A stretch of 64,000 nt of DNA, from positions 1 to 64,000 of IMG/VR virus record IMGVR_UViG_3300020428_001187; one strand, 5' to 3'. The stretch's first letter is position 1. Every line of letters starts with the position of its first letter. The stretch comes from a virus. The translations under genes and the position numbers were made by a program. Below the pieces are notes generated by a model. The model was given only the letters and a program-made list of their open reading frames with translations. It was not told where the DNA came from and ran no database searches. Below, piece after piece: positions 1 to 8,691 of this stretch.

Positions 1-438
1 TGGGAGGAATATTATGAACGAAGTAAACGATTTAGTGATAGGGGCCTTCATGTTACACTCAAGCCTCAGTCTGATCCTACTGCTAGTTTTGTTGTGGGTG
101 GTTATACGGAAGCCCAAAAAGAAATTTTACGAACCGAAAACCAACAAGACGGTTACCAAGTCGCATTATATGATGCTAAAGGAATAGAATACTGGATTGA
201 TCAAGCAGAAAGATTAAACGCATACGGATTTAACAAATTTAAAGGTTGGATGTGTAACAGTGGATATCAAAGTTGTATTATAAGAAGCAATGAAGTGAAA
301 CGTGCATATAGTTGCCATGATGAACCTTTAGGCACGTTAGAAGAAGGATTTAAGCTGTTTAATGCACCAATGCCTTGTATAACTCCAACGTGTGTTAGTA
401 GTGCAGACAGTAAGATACCAAAGGAAAAGAATGTATAA
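1..438 (+). CDS. Radical SAM/SPASM protein, C-terminal part (5' end outside window)
   Basis: The reading frame is open from base 1, so the start lies upstream; the GTG at 94 is only an internal codon. The visible end carries widely spaced cysteines (WMCNSGYQSCIIRS, YSCHDEPLGT, PCITPTCVSSAD), the pattern expected of a SPASM/twitch-type auxiliary Fe-S cluster at the C-terminus of radical SAM enzymes. The CxxxCxxC core would be outside the window. It overlaps the next gene, another radical SAM enzyme, by 8 bp. The specific reaction is unknown. The family assignment rests on the cysteine layout and context. Confidence 0.6.
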   Translation, partial: WEEYYERSKRFSDRGLHVTLKPQSDPTASFVVGGYTEAQKEILRTENQQDGYQVALYDAKGIEYWIDQAERLNAYGFNKFKGWMCNSGYQSCIIRSNEVKRAYSCHDEPLGTLEEGFKLFNAPMPCITPTCVSSADSKIPKEKNV

Positions 439-1423
439 GTTAGAAGATATAAAATCGATACACTTAGAAGTTACTTCTAAATGCCAAGCGAAATGTCCTA
501 TGTGTGCTAGACGTGTGCATGGTGGTCCTTTACTTGACTCTATCACTTTGGCAGAAGTTAATATAGAATTATTTAAAAAATGGTTCAGTGTAGATTTTAT
601 AAAACAACTATGGCATCTTAATATGTGCGGTAACCTAGGTGATCCTATTGTTGCAAAGGATACATTAGAAATATATCAGTACCTAAGAAGAAATAATGAA
701 ACAATGGGTTTAACAATGCACACTAACGGAAGTGGTCGTGTAGCACAATGGTGGAGAGAACTTGCAAAAATAAAAGTTGTGGCGGCATTTGGTATTGACG
801 GATTAGAAGATACACACTCAAGATATAGAGTAAACACAAACTGGAACAAAATTATAGACAATGCAAAAACATTTATTGAAGCCGGCGGAGAAGCACGTTG
901 GGATATGTTAGTCTTTCAACACAATCAACATCAACTTGAAGACTGTCGTGCGTTATCTAAAGAATTAGGTTTTAAAGAGTTTCAAGTAAAACATACAACA
1001 CGTTTTAGAGATGGAAAGTTTGATGTTATAGATGAAAACTGGAATAAAGTTGATACGTTATATCCGTCAGATAAAAGTTTAGAAATGATAGCACCAGCTG
1101 AAGCGGCCAGAGAAGAAAAATTACCAAAGATTAATTGTAAAGCAGTTGAAGATCATATGTTATATATTAGTGCAGGTGGTGATGTTGCTCCTTGCTGTTG
1201 GTTAGATTTAAAATGGATGCCTCAACTGTTCCCAAGTAAGATGGATTATATGATGAAAGTTAAAAGGTTTCCTAACTTACACGACGAAAGTTTAAAAGAA
1301 ATATTTGATAGTGGGTTCTTTGACTTAATAAGCAGTCAATGGTCAACTTGTGGATTAAAAGAATGTTCAAAACAATGTGGAAGTTTTGATAAGTTACGTG
1401 AACAATTTGTGGAGAAGAAATGA
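431..1423 (+). CDS. Radical SAM protein with C-terminal SPASM-like cysteines
   Basis: The protein has 330 residues. ATG 431 is chosen over an upstream in-frame ATG at 392 because AAGGAAAAG lies directly before it and it overlaps the previous stop by only 8 bp. The radical SAM signature CQAKCPMC is near residue 19, so the enzyme should bind a 4Fe-4S cluster and cleave S-adenosylmethionine. The C-terminal part has CK..., PCCWLD and CGLKECSKQCG, a SPASM-type auxiliary cluster. It is closely similar in layout to the gene at 12535-13530 (shared FGIDGLEDTH/FSIDGLEDTN and RW-M-VF-HN-HQL stretches), so the two are probably paralogues. Substrate unknown. Confidence 0.85.
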   Translation: MYKLEDIKSIHLEVTSKCQAKCPMCARRVHGGPLLDSITLAEVNIELFKKWFSVDFIKQLWHLNMCGNLGDPIVAKDTLEIYQYLRRNNETMGLTMHTNGSGRVAQWWRELAKIKVVAAFGIDGLEDTHSRYRVNTNWNKIIDNAKTFIEAGGEARWDMLVFQHNQHQLEDCRALSKELGFKEFQVKHTTRFRDGKFDVIDENWNKVDTLYPSDKSLEMIAPAEAAREEKLPKINCKAVEDHMLYISAGGDVAPCCWLDLKWMPQLFPSKMDYMMKVKRFPNLHDESLKEIFDSGFFDLISSQWSTCGLKECSKQCGSFDKLREQFVEKK

Positions 1424-2163
1424 AAATAACGATTGCAGGGTATGGAGCAGTAGGACAAGCACATCATAAGGTGTTTGGAGGTCATTACGACATAGAAATA
1501 TATGATCCGTTTAAAGGATACAAAGATATGAGTAGTGATACGGAAGGATTAATTGTATGTACAGCAACACCGTCATATGAAAACGGTGCTTGTTTAATTA
1601 ATAGTGTATATGATGTAATAGAACGTTCACCTAAAGTACCTGTTATAATAAAGAGTACAATTAGTTTAGAAGGTTGGGAAACATTAATGGAACACTTTCC
1701 AGATAGGGATATAACATTTAGCCCAGAGTTTCTACGCAACAATACAGCAGAACAGGATCTATTGAATACAAAGGATTTTATGTTTGGTGGCGGAAACATA
1801 AACTTTTGGCAGTCAGTCTTTGTTAATGTATTAGGTAATATTAGCATTGGTATTGCAGATCCACGTGAATTAATACTAGTTAAATACTTTCGTAATAGTT
1901 TTTTAGCAAACAAGGTTGCATTCTTTAATCAAGTATATGACTTATGTGAAGCAACAGGTATTAACTATGATGCAGTTGCAACAGGTATAGGTGCAGATAA
2001 ACGCATAGGTACAAGTCATACCGAAGTTACAAAAGAAAGAGGCTTTGGTGGACATTGTTTTCCTAAAGATATACAAGCAATAATTTATACCGCAAAACAA
2101 AATGGTGTTGATTTAACCTTGTTAAAAGAAGCATTGGAGTATAACAAGAAAGTTAGAAAATGA
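1420..2163 (+). CDS. UDP-glucose/GDP-mannose dehydrogenase-like, shortened
   Basis: The 247 residues open with a Rossmann NAD-binding motif (GYGAVG, 7-12). They then show SPEFLR (101-106), a conserved Lys in RNSFLANK (near 165) and GFGGHCFPKD with the candidate catalytic Cys213. These are hallmarks of nucleotide-sugar 6-dehydrogenases, which oxidise UDP-sugars to uronates in two NAD-dependent steps. Typical enzymes have about 400 residues. This one ends just after the catalytic cysteine region and lacks the C-terminal nucleotide-sugar-binding domain, so activity or substrate may differ. The start overlaps the previous stop (ATGA), which suggests translational coupling. Confidence 0.8.
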   Translation: MKITIAGYGAVGQAHHKVFGGHYDIEIYDPFKGYKDMSSDTEGLIVCTATPSYENGACLINSVYDVIERSPKVPVIIKSTISLEGWETLMEHFPDRDITFSPEFLRNNTAEQDLLNTKDFMFGGGNINFWQSVFVNVLGNISIGIADPRELILVKYFRNSFLANKVAFFNQVYDLCEATGINYDAVATGIGADKRIGTSHTEVTKERGFGGHCFPKDIQAIIYTAKQNGVDLTLLKEALEYNKKVRK

Positions 2164-2540
2164 TAGCAAGAGTAATTTTATTTTTATATATAATGATGTT
2201 TCCTGCAAATGCAATAGAGTTGCAAAAGTTTTACAAAGAACCTTTAACAGAAACTGATAAGAAAGGTATCATTGCTTTTAATATATTACAAACAATAGAT
2301 ATGTTACAGACTTTAGAAATAGCAAACAATGACAACTATTATGAAAAGAATAAAATATTAGGTAAGCACCCAAATGAGTTTCAAGTTATAACTTATTTTA
2401 TTGCTAGAGGATTTGCACACTATGAAGCAACAAAGATGATACCTGAAAAGTATAGAGCTATATGGCATACGTATAACATTGTTTATAATTATGATGTTAT
2501 CAGAGATAATCATAATATAGGAATAAGAATAGGCTTTTAA
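2160..2540 (+). CDS. Small exported or membrane-anchored protein, unknown
   Basis: The 126 residues start with a hydrophobic segment (VILFLYIMMFPANA) followed by a possible signal peptidase site (ANA-IE), so export is likely. The remainder is mostly helical with the conserved-looking stretches NILQTIDMLQTLEIA and FIARGFAHYEATKMIP. No catalytic motif is visible. The start overlaps the previous stop (ATGA) and its TAA overlaps the next ATG (TAATG), so it belongs to the same operon. I do not recognise a characterised family. Confidence 0.65.
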   Translation: MIARVILFLYIMMFPANAIELQKFYKEPLTETDKKGIIAFNILQTIDMLQTLEIANNDNYYEKNKILGKHPNEFQVITYFIARGFAHYEATKMIPEKYRAIWHTYNIVYNYDVIRDNHNIGIRIGF

Positions 2541-3145
2541 TGAAAATAGATATCAATGATATAAAGTATTGGATGGACGCAATTCGTAACAGCGAAGACA
2601 AGGATCGTACACTTGAAAGTTTCTGGGGTGGACAGATCAAGAGTAAGCTGTGGTTGATTGAAGCACTTGAAAAACATAAGTCAATTAGAAACGCAGAGTG
2701 CGTAATACATGGAGGGTGGAATGGTGTATTAGCTTGTATGATGTTTAATAGTGAACTAGGAATTAAACATATCACAAGTATTGATATAGATCCCAAGTGT
2801 CAAGAAATTGCTAGTATGATGAATAAACGTTATGAGATGGAAGGTAAGTTTGAAAGTGTAACTTCTGATATGTGTGACTATGAATATAAAAGAGAACCAT
2901 ACTTTGTTATTAATACAAGTTGTGAACACATTACAGAAGAACAATATAATGTTTGGTTAGGTAATGTACCTGATGGAGCACAAATTATTTTACAAAGTAA
3001 TAACTACTTTGAGCATAAAGAACACGTAAACTGTATGAAAGATCTAGCAGAATTTAAACGCAAGTCTAAACTAAACGTATCTGAAGAATCAGAATTAGAA
3101 TTGCCTAAGTACACAAGGTATATGCTAATAGGAAGAAAACAATGA
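2540..3145 (+). CDS. Class I SAM-dependent methyltransferase-like protein
   Basis: The 201 residues include a glycine-rich stretch (VIHGGWNGVLACM, about 54-66), an acidic end of strand 2 (ITSIDIDPKCQEIA, about 78-91) and an acidic TSDMCDYEY segment (about 108). This order fits motif I, the ribose-binding acidic residue and motif II of a Rossmann methyltransferase. The glycine motif is degenerate (GGWNG instead of GxGxG). Acceptor unknown. It sits directly before hemC with ATGA coupling. Confidence 0.6.
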   Translation: MKIDINDIKYWMDAIRNSEDKDRTLESFWGGQIKSKLWLIEALEKHKSIRNAECVIHGGWNGVLACMMFNSELGIKHITSIDIDPKCQEIASMMNKRYEMEGKFESVTSDMCDYEYKREPYFVINTSCEHITEEQYNVWLGNVPDGAQIILQSNNYFEHKEHVNCMKDLAEFKRKSKLNVSEESELELPKYTRYMLIGRKQ

Positions 3146-3978
3146 AAGTCAAACTAGGTTGTAGAGGTAGCGAACTGTCATTAGCTATGGCAGAACTAGT
3201 AACTAAAAAACTAGAACAGCTAGACTGTACTGTAGAAATAGTTCCTATAAAGTCAGACGGAGATATTCATGAACATAAAGTTATCGCTGACATAGGCGGC
3301 AAAGGAGTATTTTGTAAACGTATAGAAGATGAATTGTTTAACGGAACTATTGATATTGCAGTACACAGCACAAAAGATTTACCAACTATAATGCCCAAGG
3401 AGTTAATTCTTGCAGGAGTACTGAAACGTAATGATCCAAGAGATTGTGTAGTAGGAAAACTACACCCTGGTGCAGTAGTAGGAACAGGATCACCAAGAAG
3501 ATTAGAACAGCTTACACTAATAGATGAATCATTAGTAGTAAAACATATTAGAGGTAATGTACCAACAAGAATTAGAAAAGTAGAAAACGGTGAGTATGAT
3601 GCAGTTGTACTGGCAAGATCTGGAATAGAGATATTAGGTTTACAAGATCATATTACACATACGTTTGGATTTGATAAAATGTTACCAGCAGTTGGACAAG
3701 GTGTTATTGCTATACAGACACGTACTATGAGCCCTTACACAGCTCTAGTAAGGCAAATAAATCATCTGGATACATTTTATTGTGTATTAGCAGAACGTAC
3801 AGCATTGAAGTTTGTAGACGGTGATTGTCATAGTGCAATAGGTATACTTGCACAAACAACAGGTGATTGCATAACACTACAAGCGATTAATTATAACAAT
3901 ATGAAAGACTGTACTGTTACAGGAAAAATATTAGACTATAAAAAAATAGGTGAACAAGTAGGAAAAGCGATAGTATGA
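3142..3978 (+). CDS. hemC: Hydroxymethylbilane synthase (porphobilinogen deaminase)
   Basis: This enzyme joins four porphobilinogens into the linear tetrapyrrole hydroxymethylbilane. Diagnostic motifs run through the protein: GCRGSELSLA (6-15), GGKGVFCKRIEDELFNG (52-68), DIAVHSTKDLPT with catalytic-type Asp79 (71-82), GTGSPRR (114-120), HIRGNVPTR (135-143), LPAVGQGVIA (181-190) and DGDCHSAIG with Cys229 in the position that carries the dipyrromethane cofactor. The 278 residues are slightly shorter than the usual ~310, mainly at the C-terminus. All substrate- and cofactor-binding blocks are present, so it is probably active. It lies in an operon of overlapping genes with radical SAM enzymes on both sides; no other tetrapyrrole gene is visible. 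Confidence 0.93.
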   Translation: MKVKLGCRGSELSLAMAELVTKKLEQLDCTVEIVPIKSDGDIHEHKVIADIGGKGVFCKRIEDELFNGTIDIAVHSTKDLPTIMPKELILAGVLKRNDPRDCVVGKLHPGAVVGTGSPRRLEQLTLIDESLVVKHIRGNVPTRIRKVENGEYDAVVLARSGIEILGLQDHITHTFGFDKMLPAVGQGVIAIQTRTMSPYTALVRQINHLDTFYCVLAERTALKFVDGDCHSAIGILAQTTGDCITLQAINYNNMKDCTVTGKILDYKKIGEQVGKAIV

Positions 3979-5288
3979 GTAAAACATTTTGCCCATTACC
4001 CTGGATACATTTAGCTACAAGACCTAACGGTGATGTTAGAGTTTGTTGTACTGCCAATGCCAGTGGTGCGGGTAAACAAGATGAAAAGACAGCAGGACTT
4101 GTTAAGAAAGATGGTATTGCTATGAACCTACGTGACCATACAATAGAAGAAGTATGGAATAGCGAACACATGAGAAGAACAAGATTACAAATGCTGAACG
4201 GTGAAATACCTAGTAGTTGTACAAAATGTTTTAGTGAAGAAGCAAAAGGTATTTCAAGTAAGCGTCTATGGGAAACTGAAGAATGGAAACAACGTGTAGA
4301 CTTTGATCAACTCATTGCTAGTACAAAAGAAGATGGTACTGCACCTGTAAGTATTCCTTACTTTGATTTACGTTTAGGTAACCTATGTCAACTTAAATGC
4401 GTTATGTGTAGTCCACATGATAGTTCAAGTTGGATTAAGGAATGGAAACTACAAATGCCACAGTATAAGAATAAAGATCTTATTGCAGATCAAGGTTGGG
4501 ACGATCAATTTGATTATACTTGGTATAAAAAAGGATCCTTCATAGATACAATGAAGCATCAAGCATTTAATATACAAGAATTATATTTTGCAGGTGGCGA
4601 GCCATTGTTAATACCAGAACATTATAAAATATTAGAGTTCATGGTTGACGAAGGATATGCCAAAGACTGTAACTTAAGATATAACTCAAATGGTTTAGAA
4701 TTGCCAGACAAGTTATTTAAGTTATGGCAACATTTTAAAGAAGTACGTTTTAACTTTAGCATAGATGCTTACGGAGAACGTAACGATTACATACGTTACC
4801 CAAGCAAGTGGTCGGACGTTGAAACTAATTTAAGAAGGCTAGATGAGAATACAAAGGATAATACAGTTATTAATATTGCCTGTGCAGTACAATTACTAAA
4901 TGTAGGTTACATAGATGAATTAGCTGAATGGAAAATGGATCAAGGCTTTAGCAAGATTAATCCTTCAATGTTTGGAGGAGGTATTATAGGAACACATTTG
5001 GTTTATTTGCCATCATATCTAAATGTACAAGTTTTACCACAGGAAGCAAAACTTTGGATAAAGGGCAAAGTAGAAAACTTCATAGATAGACAGAAGTTTA
5101 ATTTGGAATTCAACCAGCACCCATATGGTGCTCAACGTTGGAGAGGGTTGATTAAATACATGATGCAGGACGATTGGAGTAATAAGCTACCGGCTTTGCG
5201 TGAGTATTTGGCTGTAACTGATAAAACTAGAGGGACTGATTATAGCAAAACTTTTAAAGAATTAGGAGAATATATTAATGGACATTAA
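3975..5288 (+). CDS. Twitch/SPASM-type radical SAM protein
   Basis: The 437 residues begin with an N-terminal Cys region (FCPLPWIHLA, RVCCTANASG, SSCTKCFSEE) followed by the radical SAM motif CQLKCVMC near residue 138. Then come FAGGEPLL (about 206, SAM-binding GGE) and a TIM-barrel-like body. Cysteine motifs preceding the radical SAM core are also seen in the proteins at 7573-8691 and 11475-12545, so these three form a subfamily in the island. The expected chemistry is radical-based modification of a peptide or small molecule; the substrate is unknown. ATGA overlap with hemC. Confidence 0.85.
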   Translation: MSKTFCPLPWIHLATRPNGDVRVCCTANASGAGKQDEKTAGLVKKDGIAMNLRDHTIEEVWNSEHMRRTRLQMLNGEIPSSCTKCFSEEAKGISSKRLWETEEWKQRVDFDQLIASTKEDGTAPVSIPYFDLRLGNLCQLKCVMCSPHDSSSWIKEWKLQMPQYKNKDLIADQGWDDQFDYTWYKKGSFIDTMKHQAFNIQELYFAGGEPLLIPEHYKILEFMVDEGYAKDCNLRYNSNGLELPDKLFKLWQHFKEVRFNFSIDAYGERNDYIRYPSKWSDVETNLRRLDENTKDNTVINIACAVQLLNVGYIDELAEWKMDQGFSKINPSMFGGGIIGTHLVYLPSYLNVQVLPQEAKLWIKGKVENFIDRQKFNLEFNQHPYGAQRWRGLIKYMMQDDWSNKLPALREYLAVTDKTRGTDYSKTFKELGEYINGH

Positions 5289-5925
5289 TAGAGCGATGCT
5301 ATGGAACGGACTTACTAATTTAGGTGATACAGTTAAACTTAAATTAAAAGTTGATCCATGGGAATGTGTACGAGATTTAGAACAGTTTAAGGATAACTGG
5401 TGCCCGTACAATGTTAAGAAAGATAAAGTTAACAATAGATGGGGATTACCTATAACAAGCCATAGTGGTGATGTGATGGATAATTATCATCTGAATAGTT
5501 TTGGTCATATGCAACGTTATCATGATGTTGAAATGAAAGAAGAAAACTTCACAACTCCTACTGAAGTATATCATAAGATGCCTGAACTAGCAAAACTTGT
5601 TGATGTATTTTCACCAGACATTGGGCGTGTTCATTTATTACGTGTTGACCAAGGAGGATTCTTTCCTCCACATAGAGATTGGCCAGGAGCAGATCCAGAA
5701 TACTTTAGATTGCTTATGGTAATGGGAAATTGTAAACCTGAGAACTTTGTTCATATGCTTGACGGTAAGCCTATGTATCCAGATCCAGGATTTTTATATT
5801 TTATTAACTTTCAAAAAGATCATAGTGTGTTTAGTTTTAGTGACGGGCTATATGCTTTAATTTTAACAGTTAAGTTAAATGAACGTACACACGATCTTAT
5901 TATAAAACATAGTATGAGTGAGTAA
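5278..5925 (+). CDS. 2OG/Fe(II) oxygenase-like (Asp/Asn-hydroxylase type)
   Basis: The protein has 215 residues. A double-stranded beta-helix core is suggested by HLLRVDQGGFFPPHRDWPG (candidate HxD metal ligands), a central hydrophobic block, and a distal QKDHSVFSFSDG supplying the third histidine. This arrangement fits aspartyl/asparaginyl beta-hydroxylases. ATG 5278 follows TAGGAG and overlaps the preceding stop by 11 bp. It is flanked by two radical SAM genes, like the other oxygenases in this island. Substrate unknown. Confidence 0.6.
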   Translation: MDINRAMLWNGLTNLGDTVKLKLKVDPWECVRDLEQFKDNWCPYNVKKDKVNNRWGLPITSHSGDVMDNYHLNSFGHMQRYHDVEMKEENFTTPTEVYHKMPELAKLVDVFSPDIGRVHLLRVDQGGFFPPHRDWPGADPEYFRLLMVMGNCKPENFVHMLDGKPMYPDPGFLYFINFQKDHSVFSFSDGLYALILTVKLNERTHDLIIKHSMSE

Positions 5926-6863
5926 TGAAACTAGGCTACAAGGACATTACAAAGAACGATTGGTTTTTAGTTAGTTGGACACTATCTAATAAATGTAACT
6001 ATCGTTGTGAGTATTGTCCAGACATACTACATAATGGTAGTACAGGACAGCCACGTTGGGAAACTGTAGAACGTTTTATAAAAAATTTAAAAGTAAAAAA
6101 GGATATTTGTTTTAGAATAAGTGGCGGCGAACCTACATACTGGAAACATTTTATTGACATGGCCGAATGTGTTAAAGAACAAGGACATAAGTTTTCATTT
6201 GTAAGTAACGGTAGTCAAAGTCCGGAATACTTTAAACGTATTGCTCCTTTCACAGATGCTATGATGTTAAGTTATCATAAAGCATACGCAGACCCAGAGC
6301 ATTTTATAAAGGTTATTAATGAATCTAAAATTACAACAGTAATTAATATGATGTTGTTACCAGATGATTTCGATGAAGCATTTAGTATATCAGAAAAAAT
6401 CTTTAGTAGTACAGCTAACGCAACAATATGGCCAAAGGTAATTGTTGATAAAACGTATAGCGATAACATTACAAATGAAGTAGTTACTTACACAGACAAA
6501 CAAAAGGATCTAATAAAAAATTGGCCTTTTACTAGAAAGATTGATGATAAAGATGTACACAGAGGAAAGATGCAATTAAAACTTAATGATTGGTTTGAAG
6601 ATGCTAAAGACGTTGACGCTAATGAACTTATACTAGAAGGCAAGAATAAGTTTGTAGGTTGGAAATGTTGGGCTGGCATAGATGGTGTCAATATAGATAT
6701 GTGGGGTAATATGTATAGAGCAGACTGCCAATTCGGAGGAGCAATAGGTAACTTGGAAAGATATAAATTGCCTACAGAACCTATAGTTTGTGGTAAGAGT
6801 ATATGCAGTTGTTTAAGCGACATATACATAAGGAAGGAACAGGACGAATGGAAGATAACGTAG
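5925..6863 (+). CDS. Radical SAM protein
   Basis: The 312 residues carry the core motif CNYRCEYC near residue 24 and a SAM-binding FRISGGEPTYW near 64. The C-terminal part has GWKCWAGIDGVNIDMWG, then YRADCQFGG and CGKSICSC, cysteines that could bind an auxiliary Fe-S cluster. It is shorter than the twitch-type relatives in the island. TAATG coupling to the oxygenase upstream suggests that the two are made in similar amounts. Specific reaction unknown. Confidence 0.85.
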   Translation: MKLGYKDITKNDWFLVSWTLSNKCNYRCEYCPDILHNGSTGQPRWETVERFIKNLKVKKDICFRISGGEPTYWKHFIDMAECVKEQGHKFSFVSNGSQSPEYFKRIAPFTDAMMLSYHKAYADPEHFIKVINESKITTVINMMLLPDDFDEAFSISEKIFSSTANATIWPKVIVDKTYSDNITNEVVTYTDKQKDLIKNWPFTRKIDDKDVHRGKMQLKLNDWFEDAKDVDANELILEGKNKFVGWKCWAGIDGVNIDMWGNMYRADCQFGGAIGNLERYKLPTEPIVCGKSICSCLSDIYIRKEQDEWKIT

Positions 6864-7045
6864 CACTTGCTGAAGGAATGAATCAAATCTGGAACTGGCT
6901 CTGCGGTGTCTGTGGTTGGAGAGGTGTAGCACAGGATCTAGCAACAGATGATAACACAGATGAATGGTGGGTATGTCCTAAATGCAATAGCACAAATATT
7001 CAAGACATAGGTTGGCATAAAGGAAATAACAAACATCATGAGTAG
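6848..7045 (+). CDS. Small zinc-ribbon/rubredoxin-like protein
   Basis: The 65 residues have two CxxC knuckles, WLCGVCGW and WVCPKCNS, separated by about 25 residues rich in acidic residues and tryptophan. This is the pattern of a zinc ribbon or rubredoxin. ATG 6848 is preferred to the upstream ATG at 6803 because the longer form lies deep inside the radical SAM gene. A rubredoxin could deliver electrons to the radical SAM or Fe(II) enzymes nearby, but that role is inferred from context only. Confidence 0.6.
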   Translation: MEDNVALAEGMNQIWNWLCGVCGWRGVAQDLATDDNTDEWWVCPKCNSTNIQDIGWHKGNNKHHE

Positions 7046-7592
7046 AATATTAGTAACAGGAAATCCTAACTATGAAGGTTTATGCAAAGGTATTTACGAA
7101 GCATACAATAACAATAGGGTAGAATTCATAGGACGTCATAATGGCTGGGATATGAATGACGCAGAAAAAGTTGCCAACCATGCGAAAGACTTTGATGTAT
7201 TTGTAAACAGCTTGTATGGTCCAGATGGACAACAGAATAGAATACTAGAAGAAGTTTATAAAAAGTTTGAAAGAGGACACATAATAAACATAAGCAGTAC
7301 TAGTTCTTATTGGGAATCAGGTTATAGTCCTCAAAATTACATTGACAATAAAACATTATTAGACGGGTTGAGTAAGAAAATGAGTAATGATAGTTGTTGG
7401 GGTAACAGCGAAATAAAAGTTAGTAATATAGCATTTGGACAATTAAGTTCACAGAGTCAAAAAGAAAGAAAAGACAATAGGAATAAGATTAGTTTACAAC
7501 AAGCTGGACAGTTTGTTAAGTGGGTAATTGATAGTCCTACAGATATTAATATTCATTATATGGCAATGGATCCTATACAAAAAGATCAGTAA
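7038..7592 (+). CDS. Rossmann/SDR-like protein, unknown
   Basis: The 184 residues begin with RILVTGNPNYEGLCKGIYEA, a nucleotide-binding start in which the second glycine pair of the usual TGxxxGIG is altered. Later there is HIINISSTSSYW (Ser-rich strand typical of SDRs) and YIDNKTLLDGL, with Tyr and Lys three or four residues apart as in the SDR YxxxK motif. It resembles the protein at 17130-17711 in size and layout. It is the last gene of the + strand operon and overlaps the convergent gene by 20 bp. Confidence 0.5.
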   Translation: MSRILVTGNPNYEGLCKGIYEAYNNNRVEFIGRHNGWDMNDAEKVANHAKDFDVFVNSLYGPDGQQNRILEEVYKKFERGHIINISSTSSYWESGYSPQNYIDNKTLLDGLSKKMSNDSCWGNSEIKVSNIAFGQLSSQSQKERKDNRNKISLQQAGQFVKWVIDSPTDINIHYMAMDPIQKDQ

Positions 7593-8691
7593 GTTCCGGA
7601 CAATGATCTAAAACATTTGTATCTCTAATTTTATCTAAATCTTTAGTATAGTTTACAAACGTATCTAATAGTTTACTATCGTTATTTGTATAGTTTATAT
7701 TAGGAAATCTAAAATCAATCTTATCAAGTATCTTATTAGGTAAAACTCTTGGATTCAAATATGCAGGAGTGGCTACTACATTATTAAAATATATTTCCCA
7801 GTTGTCTTTTTTATTTTCTTCAAACCACCAATGTATTTTATCTAAGTGTGAGATATTATATGCCATCACAGTTACAGCAATAATGATCCTATCAAAGTCA
7901 TATTGTTTTAGATTTTCATTGAGCTGTTCAAATGTAAAGTTCTTACCACCTCTAATGTATTCGTATAAGCTACCAGTACCTTCTAAACTTACTGTCCATT
8001 TAGTTTCGCCAAAGTGTCTAGCAAGTTCCTGTACTTCTTCATCAACGATCGTACCATTCGTTGTCCAGTCAAGTGTAACATTTTTTGCAACTCCTAAGTC
8101 AATAAACTTCTGCAATATCTTTTTGTTTGCAGGTTCCATGTAAGGTTCTCCACCTTTAATACTTAGATAACGTAAGTTCATAAATGGTGTAGGATCCTCA
8201 AATAATCTTTGAATAATTTCTTCACTTTTATTAGTATAACCAAATTCAGGATGATCTACTGGGCGTTGGTAGTCTGCTGATATTTCAGCTAATTTCTTTT
8301 CTTCTTTGACCCAAGCACTTGAACTAATACCATTACACATACGGCATTTTAGGTTACAGATATTACTCATATTAAACTCCAAAAATAGTATGTCTGTGAA
8401 GTTTTTGGAGTAATCGTACTCCTTGTTTTCAACCATTGGATTAAGTATATCACGGAAGAATAAACGCCTACTATGACCCACAGATTCTTCTTTTAAAGCA
8501 CATTGTTCGCACTCGGGTGGTAGTTGACCCATACGCAAAGAATCTTTAGTGTGCGTTGCTGTATAGCTGTTTAAGACGTCATTTAAAGACGATTTAAGCA
8601 CGTTTCCATAGCGAGCCTTGTATACTCCGTCCGGTACTATATCACCGTTAAAACGTACCAAAATACTATGCCATGGTGCTAGACATTTCAT
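7573..8691 (-). CDS. Twitch/SPASM-type radical SAM protein
   Basis: The 372 residues have an N-terminal Cys region (KCLAPWHSI, CEQCALKEES) before the radical SAM motif CNLKCRMC near residue 116, followed by SIKGGEPYMEP near 177. The same arrangement is found at 3975-5288 and 11475-12545. Here the N-terminal region lacks the CC pair seen in those two (INGD-PDG replaces the VRVCC stretch), so the auxiliary cluster may differ. The start overlaps the previous stop (ATGA) of a propeller-like gene. Substrate unknown. Confidence 0.82.
   Translation of the reverse strand: MKCLAPWHSILVRFNGDIVPDGVYKARYGNVLKSSLNDVLNSYTATHTKDSLRMGQLPPECEQCALKEESVGHSRRLFFRDILNPMVENKEYDYSKNFTDILFLEFNMSNICNLKCRMCNGISSSAWVKEEKKLAEISADYQRPVDHPEFGYTNKSEEIIQRLFEDPTPFMNLRYLSIKGGEPYMEPANKKILQKFIDLGVAKNVTLDWTTNGTIVDEEVQELARHFGETKWTVSLEGTGSLYEYIRGGKNFTFEQLNENLKQYDFDRIIIAVTVMAYNISHLDKIHWWFEENKKDNWEIYFNNVVATPAYLNPRVLPNKILDKIDFRFPNINYTNNDSKLLDTFVNYTKDLDKIRDTNVLDHCPELTDLFV

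Noticed and set aside
7583-7609. Inverted repeat AGATCA...TGATCT at the convergent gene ends as a terminator
   Set aside because: Only a 6-bp AT-rich stem with a 15-nt loop; a T-run follows only on the - strand. Too weak to call.
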